Shown here one piece after another: positions 36,311 through 47,713 of a stretch of DNA of 64,000 bases. Each line of letters opens with the position of its first letter. Position 1 is the stretch's first letter. Source of the stretch: Ooceraea biroi (lineage: Eukaryota > Arthropoda > Insecta > Hymenoptera > Formicidae); contig NC_039513.1 of assembly GCF_003672135.1 (NCBI RefSeq), positions 13,057,971 to 13,121,970 on the forward strand, read 5' to 3'. Under the pieces are notes generated by a model, which saw only the letters and a program-made list of their open reading frames with translations, ran no database searches and was not told the origin of the DNA. The translations under genes were made by a program, and so were the position numbers.

Positions 36311-38260
36311 TGAAATTGTAATCCCGCTCCCGTAAATCGTCGCGCGAGGCCCCTCAAACGGCTCCGCGGCATTCGCACTCGCCGCGATCGTAAATCTCGA
36401 CCGGCTTCGCCGACGATTCCTACGTATCCCATCCACACCGACGGCGATTCTCCGCGATTCACTCGCGGATTCTTCGACCAGTTCCACCTGCAATCTCCGG
36501 CCACATCTCCCCTCGCCCGGCGATTTCTTCTACGGCTCCGCGCTCCAGCGTCCTCGCGGATTCTCCCGATCGCGCCGGGTTTCCTAGTTTCTTTTGAAAG
36601 CGGATTATTTTTGCGGAGCAAGCGAATGGATCGGTAGATTCGTTTTATCCCGAAGGAACGGAGGAGCGAAAGATGTTTATTGGATATCCCGAGCGGCATG
36701 TTCTCGATGTAAATCTACAGAGCACCTTTTGCGGCGCGAGGAACGGCAAGAATATTAAGATAAATGCGAAGGCGATCAACGTGAGAGAAGCTCGGGGCTA
36801 ATTAAAAGTTAAGTAAGAAATTAAACCGAGTCCGAAAGCTTGGTGTACGCATAATTAAGCACGCAACGTTCACAAAAGGTACATACAATACGAGAGAAAG
36901 TGTATCTGCCTCCCGCAGAGTCACGCTCGAGGCGGCCACCTTTTCGCGCGCTACATGATAACGGATGCGATAACTCACATCTAGGCTCACGAAGCACTTC
37001 AAGAGAGAAGAAGAGAGAAAAAAATCGGAGATGCATTTGTCATACGTTCACGTGGAAAATTATAAATGGACGCCAGCCGGAGGGCTCGATACCGTCTCGA
37101 AGTGAATGAACGCATGGAAGGAAAATAAAGAGCCTACTACAAAAATACATTGCACCGAGAAAAATAAAGATCTCCAAGTAAAACAGAACGGGGAATTTCC
37201 CGCGCAAGGAGCCACTCCACCGTCACAAGAAGACAAGCACACGGAAAAGCGTGAAGCAAACTTACACAAAAAACATAAGAGACAGAGGAGTTCTCTCTTT
37301 CTCTCTTTGCGGAAGCAGCGACGCAACGAGGGAGACGCGACACGAGGAGTCGCGCGAGTTGACGGTTCAACGCCTCGCGTTATCCGCGTGTATCAACGTC
37401 CTGGGGTAACACAGCCAGCTGATATTCCTCTCATACGCCGTAACGACACGCCTCTAGCCTGTCTCTCTCCTTCTCTCGTCCTCTTTTCGGCCGAAGCTGC
37501 ACCGCTTCGATAGTTCGTCTATACTTAGAGCGGGTGGAACAAGAGAAAGAGAGAGAGCGAGAAAAGAACGGAGGGATCAGATCGACGCGGCGATCCTCGA
37601 GAGAACCGTCCGCGAGAAACCGATCCGACCCAAGAGAGAGAGAAAGACTGAAAAAGAGCAAGAGAGAACATAATCGTTGTTATTACCGCAGGCCCGAAGA
37701 TCGTGCACGCTCGATTCTCGGATTAATCGGCGGTTCCGGGGCCGAGGGGGGCGTGTCGCGGATGCTGCACGGGACCTCGACGGCGCGTCGACGCCGGAGA
37801 CGACATCCGATACGCAAAGATGCGGTGGCGCGAACTCGCCAAGTGAACCCGAGCGGAAATTGCACGATTCCCTTCGCAGTACGACGAGTGATACCACGTG
37901 GATGGTTTTTGGATCTAATCGGTACTGGTTTTTCGGTGCAGTGTCGCATACGCGGACGAGTGCGCCGCGAGGTAACATATCGACGCGATAGATTAAGAAA
38001 AAGTCGAATCCGTGTCTCTTCACGTTCTCGACGGTCTCTTAACAGTGCGAACAGTGCTCGACCCAAAACTCGGTGTCGATGCCCTCTTGACGCTCGCGAG
38101 GAACACGCAACAGAGAAAAAGAGTGCGTCCGTTCACGCCGAATCGGCGATAAACCGCTCGGTGGGAGTATCGATGCGACTATCCGGCCTCTGGATCAAAT
38201 AACGCGACGACTTGCGTTGTGACGACGACGTCGTGTGATACCGCGCCGCTCCGAGGAGAC

Positions 38261-38266
38261 ATGTGA
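38261..38266 (+). promoter_or_regulatory. start-stop uORF (ATGTGA)
   Basis: An ATG followed directly by TGA, ten nucleotides upstream of the predicted main start at 38271. Such minimal uORFs are known to hold or recycle ribosomes at the start codon. This one is close enough that reinitiation or leaky scanning to 38271 would be needed. Its role depends on the transcript including this stretch, which is likely because no acceptor lies between it and the main ATG. Confidence 0.5.
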
Positions 38267-38270
38267 AGAC

Positions 38271-39144
38271 ATGCTGACCACCGAGAATCCCGAGGAGTCG
38301 CCGAAGAGGCGGTCCACGTTCTACGTGTCGCTGGACGGCGGCGAGCCGCTGCGGCAACCGGTCGCCAAGCTGACCAAGGGTCACTCTACGGACAGCGGCA
38401 GCGAGAAGTTCGCCTGCAACACCTTCCCTATCGGATCCACGTCCAAGGCGGCGTCTTCGTCGACGACGCCCGGCACGCTGACGCGCACGTTGAGCAGCAA
38501 TGACAGTCTGTCGAGCGCGCGAAGAAACGCGGACGACGCATTACCGGAAGTGCGAGGTAAGGTGCAGTCGCTGACGAGGATCTTTGAAGCATCCAAGTGC
38601 GATCGAGCGGGGATGACGAGCAGCGGCCAGGCGGAGCAGCGAAAGAAGGTCGAGAGGACGCGGTCCTTCAAGACCATCGAGCGGTTTCAGAGCCGGTTCG
38701 CCGGCAGGAAGGAATCGAGTAGCCGGAAGGAACGTTTGAACAACACCGTCGCCTGCTTCGAGGTGGAGGATGACGTGAGAAGGAAGAAGCCGGAAAACGA
38801 GAGATCGACCACGAGGATCGTCATCGAGCCGGCCTCCAAGTCGGCCAGTTCCTCGCGCGAACACAGAATCAGCCATCAGGAGACGAGGAGCAAGCAGAAT
38901 ACGACCCTGACGAACCTGCTGATCCGCCGGACGCACAGCACCAGCAGCAAGACGAGGAGCAACAGCACGCTGGTGCGAGTGGCGAGACACGCGTCCGTCG
39001 ACAGTCCCGCGGCCGACAAAGCGGAAACTCGCGCGAGCAACGATGGGTCCAGGGACGAGGAAGCTGTTGAAGACGCTGTTGCTGATGACGAATGCGCCGA
39101 GTCTGTCTTTGAGGACGCCGACGTCGACGGCGGGGTACATTCAG
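38271..39144 (+). CDS. first coding exon of an unrecognised long-intron gene (about 291 codons)
   Basis: The frame starts at ATG 38271 ([14 protein letters not shown]), with G at -3, and an in-frame TGA at 38220-38222 makes this the first ATG unless spliced. Third codon positions are strongly G/C. The product is Ser/Arg/Lys/Glu-rich and looks mainly disordered. Notable segments are [17 protein letters not shown] near the start, [16 protein letters not shown] (about residues 95-110), [19 protein letters not shown] (about 128-146) and [14 protein letters not shown] (about 215-228). No enzymatic domain or signal peptide is visible; the style suits the N-terminal tail of a cytoskeletal, signalling or adaptor protein, but I do not recognise it. 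A likely donor is TTCAG|GTGCGC at 39145; unspliced, the frame runs to TGA 39354-39356. Coding signal may shift frame near 39003-39045, so the last about 45 residues are uncertain. Confidence 0.72.
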
Positions 39145-42100
39145 GTGCGCAACAAGTCTTTCCGGTTTATGGGAGCGCCACGTCACGCGTGGATCTTCGA
39201 TCTAGATCATCCGCCCGGTGTATTAGGCGCGCGCGCGCGTCGATGATTAGATACACGCTGCTTAGCATAATCGCGCTGGGCGTCGCGCTAAATTATCACG
39301 CCGGCGATACGACGTCCGAATTGATTTTGATGTGTATGATTAATGCGGCTCATTGAATCACACACCATGCTCCGGCAATTTTCTAGGCGGTAATGTAGCC
39401 GCCCGTAGCATCACGCTGAGCGATGATGATCCGGGCGATCTACGATCGTTTAAAATTGTTAGTCGCGCTAGTGCGGCGGGGTGCACTTCTCTCGCCGCAG
39501 AAGATCATCTTGAATGGGACCTATCTGATTCTGTTCTATTCATTTAATTCTCTTCATTTACTTCTCATTTAATCTATTCGGAAATGTTTTATCTGATTTC
39601 TGATCAATTCAGTTTCTCATTTGACGAGACAGTTTATAAAATTTTTCTGAATTGGTTATATGAACTTCTGTGGTTATCGCAAGGATTATTTCAAAGACAT
39701 TGCAGGGAATCGCCGAAGAAATTAAATCGCGGAAGTTACGTGGCGTGAATCGCCCTGTATAACGCAACATCGCGCCGTCGAGATAACGAACTCGAGTGCG
39801 TTCGCGAAAAACGTTGCGATACACGCGTGGTGGTCGGATAGGATATTAAATGGCGAGCAGCCTCGCGAGATAAATCACCGAAGTACTTAAAGTCGCGAGG
39901 TCGCCGGAACGATCCTCAAACGGTCGAGCAGACGCGCCGGTTTGCCCGAGCGAGTAACGAGCGTTAATTATCCACTTCCGCAGGATCTATCACGCCATCC
40001 GTAGCCTCTAAACGATTTTTGTTTCGGCCCGGTAATTACGCAATAATTACACACCACCAAGTACCAGAAAGCTGCGTTTAGGGCTATCGAGATTTACGGG
40101 GCGAGCGAGATTTGAGAGTTTTACCGTGGTGGAATTTTAAAGATTCATTTACGATAAAATCTCTCCGATAAGCACACGACTCACTGAAACGCACGCTTCT
40201 AAAAATGGTTAATGGTTGTCCATTAGCTTTGATTATTTTTAATAGGATTACGACGAAGAAATTCTTATTTCTCTCGTATCTCTCATTAAATATTAAATAA
40301 TTCCGAATAATGTAAGAGAAGCTACTTTTAAAAGTACTTTTTAAAGATTTTCTTGGGAGAATATTGCGTCTTCGCGAATTAAAGACAGAAAGAATTACAC
40401 ATCTTAACTATTAATCTTCGGTCGCTTTTTATCTTATAAATTATGATATGAGATAACTTTTATTCTGAAACTTTCCGCAAAGTTGGATCTGTAAAAGAAA
40501 AGTTGGACATTCAAGTTTGCAGATATATAACTTTTTCATTTTCGCGTAGGAAATGTACTCGCGCAACATTGTATGCACAAAGGGGCACCTACGCACGTCG
40601 GTTGAAAGCACGAAACTTTTACGGGTATAATCGTAATTACAAAGGACGAAATTACAGCATGCACTCATGGTCAGAAGGGGTCCGGCGACTTTTAAGCATA
40701 TGTGCGTAATGATTATGCACGCGAGTTGAAACGACGTTACGCGTTACTGTTGTATCTTTTCCGATAATATATCAGTGTGAGAAAGCTTTTTGCGACCGAT
40801 AATAATGTTTGCACGGCAAACATGCGTATGCGGAAACATTGGCAATCTCGTCAATCTCGTCAATCATTCATCGTTCTTGAATGCATTTCCCTCGCGGCAT
40901 CCATCATCCTTCGCCTGAAAAACTGACGGACAAATAAGATCCTTGAGTCAACGTGAGCCTTTTACTTTATATTACGCGATTTATATTACGAGTATCGTTA
41001 AAAAATATTAATTATTATTTATTCGATTATTTATTTCATCGTTCGGAGCGCGTCTTTCTATTTCGAAGTGAGATTCTGCAACATGCGTCGCGAAAATTAT
41101 AAATCGTGTCGCGCATTAAAGATAAAACGGGAATCGCGCGTCGGACAATTTACGGCGCGGCAATCAAAAAGGCTGATAACGCGGGCGACAAGGTTTTATC
41201 TAATTCAAACCGCGGCGAGAATGAATCGCTGCCTCCACTATCGACGCGCTCTCTCTCTCCCGAGCTAATTGTGAAGAATGCAAAGCACAAAGCATACACT
41301 GAACACGATTATCGGAGTAAATGTATGGTCGCGTGTGCTAAATCTCCTCTCGATACGGCATCACGTACGGCCGAGCCTCTCTACTCACGTTTTTCATTCG
41401 CTCTCTGTCGCTTTCTCCCTCCCTCGCCTCGTAAAATTATCTTGATATATTGACGGAACTTAACGGGGCGGATCTAATGCTTCGGAGAACTTTGTTGCGA
41501 TACGGGAGCGAATCGGCGCGAATGCGTGTGTACAGAGTGTCCCAGAGCCTCAGTTTACTTGTGGATTTCAAGGTTCTCGATTTTTAACACTGTAGATATC
41601 TTTTTAATTAACTTTCCGGAATTATGAGGTAAAAATTATTGTAGACTCGGCTTGTGTATGTGACGTCGAACGAAGATTGATATCAATTTTATTCTTTATT
41701 CGAGAAATCCTTTATCTTTAATTGTTTATAACTTTCTGATTTCTCGACTTCTAAATATGCTCACAAACATATCTCGAAGAGTCAATCTTGAAATAACGAG
41801 CGATTAAAAATAAAGACTCCCTCAAAGAGACTGATGTTTACTTTTGCAATCATTTATTTGTACAATTTAATGTTTCACAATATTTCTTGAGAACCCAAAA
41901 CTCATAAGTAAATATAAGGATCACTTGATAGACCAACATCACGTGTCATGAGTTTCCGAGCAGAGACAGGAATCGTCTCGTAAAGATATCCAGGAAGTCC
42001 CGATCGTAACTGCAACCGGGCGAATTGCATCGAGGAAATATTTTCGTTCTTCATTCACCGTGCGTTTCGTTTCGCAGAGCATAAATAAGGCGTAATACAT

Positions 42101-45100
42101 TTCACCTGGACACCTTGCAGCGGCCTTGCGTTGTCTAGACCTGCGATCTGCTTCGCTTATGGAGGCTTATCGCTCCGCTTCTGGATTATGTCGAATTATT
42201 TCGACGGATGTCGATAAAACGAAACCGAGCGGATCGGAAAGCATCACTGTCGCGATGATGCCACTTGATCTCTGCGATCGTGCAATCAGTTTCCTTTACA
42301 TCTCCTCACCTCGCGATCTCGCGATGCTAATTTTTTCAGTAAGGGAAACGTTACGCAACAACCGTACGCCCTTCGAAAAAGTGGCCAAGTGGAAAATTGC
42401 GTTTGCCTTACCGCGCGAACAGAGCAGACGTGCTGAAGGCTTTAAAGTGGAGTTTAGAATGATTTACGCTACGACCGGCAATTCTCGAGATGTATTCGAT
42501 GGATCACTTAGCACCGCATGTTTTTGCAGCTATATACCGACTTCCGAGCGAGCGCTTCCTTCTGTATTTCGTAACGGGCGACACTTGCTCCAACTATCTT
42601 AAATTAAAATTCAATTGCGAGAAATTTTGATGTCACTTTCGGGAATTTTGGAATTTAAGATACGAATCCACCTTCTATGAGATCTGCTTCGGCAGAGTGA
42701 CTGCAAAAATCAGGGGCATCTCGAGATTCTCGATAGTTGCAATTCGGTAGCGTGAAAGTGCAAAAGAGTTCTGCTCGCTGCAACAATCCCAATTCCTGCG
42801 GACTTTCTAGTAAAAGCTAGAGAAATGCCCAAGCGGCCGCTCTTTTTCCCCCATATCCGTCGCGCATAAAATAAAGAGCGCTTTGAATCGTCAATTCTCA
42901 GCAGTCATTGAACTCTCATCTGTCGATTTCATGGAAACAAATTCATGTTTCTTGAAAGTTTTAAGACTGAGGCGTGCCGCTTCGCCTCAGTCAGAACATT
43001 CATAAGACGCGGATCTATTCGATATTTAAGAATTCAGAAAGTTTAATATTTCATGTTTGTAAAATTCTGTTCTACACTCGCAGAAGCACGGTGTACCACG
43101 TGTATCGAACAAAATGAAAAACGTCAATCATAAAGACGTTCTTACTCCCTTCTGTTGTTGCGTCGAAAGTCGAGTGATAAATTGGACAAGCTGAGTGACA
43201 GAAATGAACGGGAGGGATTTTTTGACCACCTCGTAAATTAGATTCTTCTGCCTGATGCAAGAGGGGAGGGAGCGGGAGATCGAATTTCGCGATTCCACCG
43301 ACGAATTTGCCGGTACCGTTAGGGCGGCAGAAATTGCACCGGACGCGCGCCCTTCATTTCTCGTCGGCCATCGAGGACCGTCTTAATTAAAGGACCGGGA
43401 GAGATTACACGCGTTGACTCGGTAAGTTCTTCAAACGAGTCATTACTCTTACGTCGCGTCCGTCGAAGCCACGTAAGACGAGTGCTCTGTTACAAAAACG
43501 AGAATGAGAAAAGTTCATCGCGGACGTATGAAGTGTGAGACACTGCACCAATTGTCCTTTATACTGTTGATCTGTACAGATAAAAGCGAAAGCACTTATC
43601 CTAATTATGCTTGCAGACGTATTCTGCGAAGATATAAACAACTGTAAAATCTCGTATCTAAATTAATGTCGTGGAATTCAGTTTCCTCAATTAAAAGTTT
43701 TTAAGGTAAAGAACAAAATTGAGATATTTAGAGATTTCTAACGTTTAATAAATTCGTAGTTTATTGTCGCTAATAAGTGTAACTATGACGATGCATTAGT
43801 TGTTTAAATTGCATACTTTGCGTTTAAGTGTCTTGTCAAATCTTATCTTAATTTAGACTTTCCTGCAAGGAATCGTGCATTTTATCATTATGATATCACG
43901 GTTGGAGTGTTATTTTCGGCGGAGACTGATGAGATTAATACACCTGGAGGAATGTGGTCGTCTCGAGATCTCTGTGACTAACTAGTTTGTGTATCGAAGG
44001 ACACGTGACCGAACCACGAAGAATCTCTTCACAAATCGCGTCGATCGCGGTCGGGGACCTGCATCGACATTTTGGGAACCTACTTATGCAGGGCTCGTTC
44101 GTTCAGCCACCTGCCCTTCCCAAGCCCAAGCCCAAGTCGAAAGAAAAAGTCGCCGCGATTACAGTTGCCTCGACCAGACTTCCTCGCTGTCGTTCCTCTC
44201 CAAACAAACTTTCGGTATTCTTTCCTAATTCTCGCCGACTAGCAGGTCCCTATTACCAACGAAAGGGTTGAAAGGATTTAATCGATTTTTCAAAAACTTT
44301 AAAAAAGTGAAGAATAAATTGTGAAACCTGTTAATATCATATTTTAATATTCTAAGCGTCAATCGTTGTTGAGATTTTGTAAAATAAAAGTATCGAATAA
44401 ATAGTGAGATTCAATCAATCGCATTTTGACACAACAGTAGTGAAAAAAGTAAATAATCCTTTCAAAGAACAAGTTCTTGATGAGTTTGCTCTCATATAAT
44501 TCATCACACGTATGATAAGCGTGCGTCCCGCAAAAGCACCATAAGGCCGATATCGCGCGATACTCTTCGGACCATATTGCTGCCAGTGTTCGCAGAAAAA
44601 AAGAGAGATATCGCGCCATCACCGTTCGTTCGTTGTCCATCAGATGCATTGGGATTTCATTGCATTTCGAACAATGACGCGAATCCGATTTTTCACGCTG
44701 GTCCCGACACCTCCCCGAATTCCCGTGTAAAGAGGAAGACTCGCCCCACCGATCGATCTCGCAAACGAGTATTTAAGGGATCGAGCCAATCTTTTTTTTC
44801 CTGCGATTCGCGACCAATTCCCGTCCCGTATCCGTGAAAAATCACTGTGACATCGCAGATTGCGGCTTCATTCCGGCCACCGGCGTTTCGTCGCGCGTTG
44901 AAAGAGAGCGTTCCTGCTTTGATTTCTTCCTCTCTATCTCTCTCTTTCTCTGTCCCGTGTTGACCGTTTTCCCGCGTGAACGGGAAACCCGACTCTGGAT
45001 CACTCGCACGGAAGAGGCGCTCGATTAAACAGAAATAGCACGCGGTATCGGACGGATCTTTCCCGTTAAAAACCCGTGACGCAGTCATGACGGATACGGC

Positions 45101-45203
45101 AATTCGATGATTCGCTCTCATGCGGATCGCTTCCACTCCCGTTAGAAATTCTTTTCAAAGTCAAAATTGAAGAAACAATATTTTCGATTTAGAATTAAAT
45201 ACA
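39145..45203 (+). other. presumed first intron (proximal part), no gene seen
   Basis: Begins at the candidate donor after the coding exon. About 6 kb of mostly AT-rich DNA with CpG-rich patches. It includes a perfect 10-bp-stem hairpin at 42965-42992 and triple GTCAATCTC-like copies near 40846-40871. Open frames such as 42162-42602 and 43987-44271 carry no recognisable domain. It is read as intron because the next strong plus-strand splicing signal is at 56974. Confidence 0.45.
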
Positions 45204-45205
45204 TA

Positions 45206-46486
45206 TTGGGTCATTAAGTATGAAACTTTACAAATGTAAAAGCGCCATCTTTAACATTTGTTATCTCAAATTTGGCGCCAGACGTCACTATCAGGTTAGG
45301 TTAGTGTGATAGATGTATGTTCGCTCTTCAAATGTCATATTTATTTGTTCAAATATCTTCATTAGTTTTATTGGTGGATTCTTTTTTATAGAACTATGGA
45401 AAAGTCCAAAATTCGTGTGATTTATGAATATGAGTTCCGCCGTGGAACCACAGTGTCGGAGACAGTTCGTAATATCAACGCTGTATTTGGTGAAGGTTCA
45501 ACTACTAAAGCAACGGTGGGCAATTGGTCCAAAAACTTCAGAGATGGAGATTTCAGCCTCGCTAATGAGCCACGTGAAAGACCAAAGACGAAGGTGGATA
45601 ATGATCACTTGAGAGCCGTAGTAGAGTCCGATCCATCTCAAAGTACACGTGAATTGGCATCGATATTCAATGTTTCCATACCCACCATATTGGTTCATTT
45701 AGCTGCAATTGGTAAGATAAAGAAGTTGGACAAATGGGTCCCGCACGAATTGACCGATGCGCAGCAGGCGCAACGTCTAGAGGCTTCCCTTTCTTTGCTT
45801 TCCCGTCACAAAAATGAATCTTTTTTTAATCGAATTGTGACCTGCGATGAAAAGTGGATACTCTACGACAATCGTAAACGCTCACATCAGTGGCTGAACG
45901 CTGATGAACCACCGAGACATCACGCGAAACCCAACGTTACACAGAAGAAGCTTATGGTGACTGGTGGTCCAGGTCAGGTGTTATCTACTACAACTTTATG
46001 AAACCTGGTACATCGATAACGGCTGAAGTATATTGCAAGCAACTTGACGAAATGATGCAACAACTTGCTATTAAACAACCGAAATTGGTCAATCGGTCAA
46101 TGCCAATGCTGTTGCATGATAATGCTCGACCGCACACTGCACGACTGACCGTGGCAAGCTACAGGAGTTGGAATTGGAAACTCTCCGTCATCCACCATAT
46201 TCACCAGATCTATCACCTACCGACTATCACTTCTTCCGGAATTTGGACAACTTCTTGGTGGGAAAATTCTTCAATTCTCAACAGGCAGTCGAATCAGCCT
46301 TCCGCGACTTCATCGATTCCCGTACTCCTGGCTTCTATAGTAGAGGCATAGACCAACTACCACTAAAATGGCAGAAGTGTGTAGATAACATGGGCGCATA
46401 CTTCGATTGAAAATAAATCATGTCCATGTGCCAAAAAATGCAAAAGTTTATGTTCTATTTGTAAAGTTTCATACTTAATGACCCAA
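45206..46486 (+). mobile_element. mariner element, Hsmar1/cecropia-like, 1281 bp
   Basis: The left end TTGGGTCATTAAGTATG is matched by its reverse complement at the right end, with GTAAAGTTTCATACTT just inside. TA flanks both sides (45204-45205, 46487-46488). It carries a transposase gene in the same orientation, close to intact apart from two frame changes. The protein is closest in style to cecropia-type/Hsmar1 transposases (DKWVPHELT, TCDEKWILYDN), while the TIR is unlike those of the other mariners in this window. Confidence 0.93.
45396..46410 (+). pseudogene. cecropia-like mariner transposase with two frame breaks
   Basis: ATG at 45396 (MEKSKIRVIYEYEF). It contains the N-terminal paired HTH region, the linker DKWVPHELTDAQQAQR, the first catalytic Asp at about residue 151 in TCDEKWILYDN, then a break near 45960-45975, where small deletions disrupt the usual VWWS-like block. 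The next frame carries the second Asp in LLHDNARPHTAR. A second break near 46160 leads to the last frame, with the third Asp in HPPYSPDLSPTDYHFF and the ending GAYFD plus TGA at 46408-46410. The full catalytic triad survives and only two small lesions are seen, so it is a fairly young relic. Confidence 0.92.
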
Positions 46487-47691
46487 TATATTCACTTTCA
46501 AAGCACGTATTTAATATTTCTCTCTTTTTTTCGACTTTCTAATCTTTGATCAGCCACAGCGGTCCACTTGTTCTCAATTGAACACCTCCACGAATCATCC
46601 TCTCTCGGAACAGATACTCCACGGTAGTTTAGCGAGGGCTGCGATAACACGCAACATATCAATAACGGTGGACATTACGAGAGATAATCGCGGTCCATTA
46701 TCTGCGGCCTCGCGAGAAACGCCATCGCATTGACCCAATCGTGAGTGACTGACGGCGTCTCGTTGACGGAGAGCTTCGCGCGCGAGAATGAATCGGATTT
46801 CAAGGCGCGTTGCTCAATGTAGGCCTCGTTATGAAACGGATTTCAACACGGTGTTACTTAATTACGGTCGATCGTGCTGCTGTCGGCTTAACGTTCCCCG
46901 TTCGTGATGCAGCTGGACTTTTCGCGATCAGCTTTGTTTGATACCTGCCCGAGTGTTGTGCATATATTTTCTTGCCACATCCGTGTCATATGAAATCACG
47001 ACGTCGTGCCATCCGCTTGATAAAGGATAGAAATGATAGTTTAATATACGCGGGCAATGATCTCTCAAGGATTAGCCAGGATCGGACGAATTCGAATTCT
47101 CGAACGGGGAATCGCATCTTCCACGAACGTGAGAATACGCCGGAAGTCTATTCCCACTGGATTCCCCAGAGAAGATTCCTCAATCCTGCTTGCAGACGCG
47201 AAGTTGGATTCCTTGGCGGCTCGTTCTCGTTCTCCCACGATCGATTTCGCGGTCGGCTCGTTCCGATTCCATTTATAAAGTTGACATAGATCGAGATGCT
47301 CGTGCATTCGAGTTAATTTTTTCCATCAGCTTACAAAGCTTTAACCGGTGTCGGTGTCGGCATTGAAAAATTTACGAAGGAGTTAATTATGAACTCCACG
47401 AAAGTTCAATGAGATGGTCGCAGAGGAAAAGTGAAGGGAAATAATACCGGAAATTTTCAGGATGTTTATATCCATCAATCGGCTTTTCACTGCAATTGAA
47501 AATTTCTCAGAATATTTACCGATGAGATAAAAGGTAGAGAAAGAGAGACATACCGGAATTACCTTGTGTTATTTATAATGAATCCGCATCGCGCAGCGCA
47601 ACGTTAGAGTCGAGTTCTGTTAGTCAAGGCGAACTTAACAGTCGTCGGACCGCAATTACTCGAAGTGAACGGATTTCTTTCCATTCGCCCT

Positions 47692-47713
47692 GCGGCGGCG
47701 GCGGCGGCAGCGG
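47692..47713. repeat. (GCG)n trinucleotide run
   Basis: About six GCG units followed by GCAGCGG, in CpG-rich non-coding DNA. Confidence 0.85.

Larger units (their letters stand above)
34900..38270 (+). promoter_or_regulatory. presumed promoter / 5'UTR region of the 38271 gene
   Basis: A GC- and CpG-rich block upstream of the coding exon, with dense CT/GA tracts (35385-35475, 36281-36310, 37541-37565, 37632-37665) of the kind bound by GAGA-type factors near insect promoters, and a (CAT)n run at 35719-35740. Long open frames on both strands here (up to about 220 codons) have Arg/Ser-rich, low-complexity products and largely lack ATG starts, so I take them as compositional. A possible acceptor, TGTTATTACCGCAG at 37691, could begin the 5'UTR/coding exon. 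The transcription start cannot be fixed from sequence alone. Confidence 0.35.

Noticed and set aside
36025..36699. 224-codon minus-strand open frame
   Set aside because: The product is Arg/Ser/Gly-rich, overlaps equally long frames on the other strand in GC- and GA-rich DNA, and shows no domain; best explained by composition.
37534..38202. 222-codon plus-strand open frame upstream of the coding exon
   Set aside because: It begins at GTG, is Arg-rich low complexity from GA tracts, and ends before the real ATG; probably 5'UTR or flanking sequence.
38541..39140. 199-codon minus-strand open frame
   Set aside because: Antisense shadow of the coding exon at 38271-39144.
41531..41900. GTGTCCCAGAG-containing AT-rich block that resembles a worn transposon end
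   Set aside because: No matching second end, target duplication or coding remnant was seen, so it cannot be called a mobile element from this window.
42162..42602. ATG-started frame of about 147 codons
   Set aside because: Fairly balanced composition, but no recognisable domain, splice context or supporting neighbour; cannot be told from chance.
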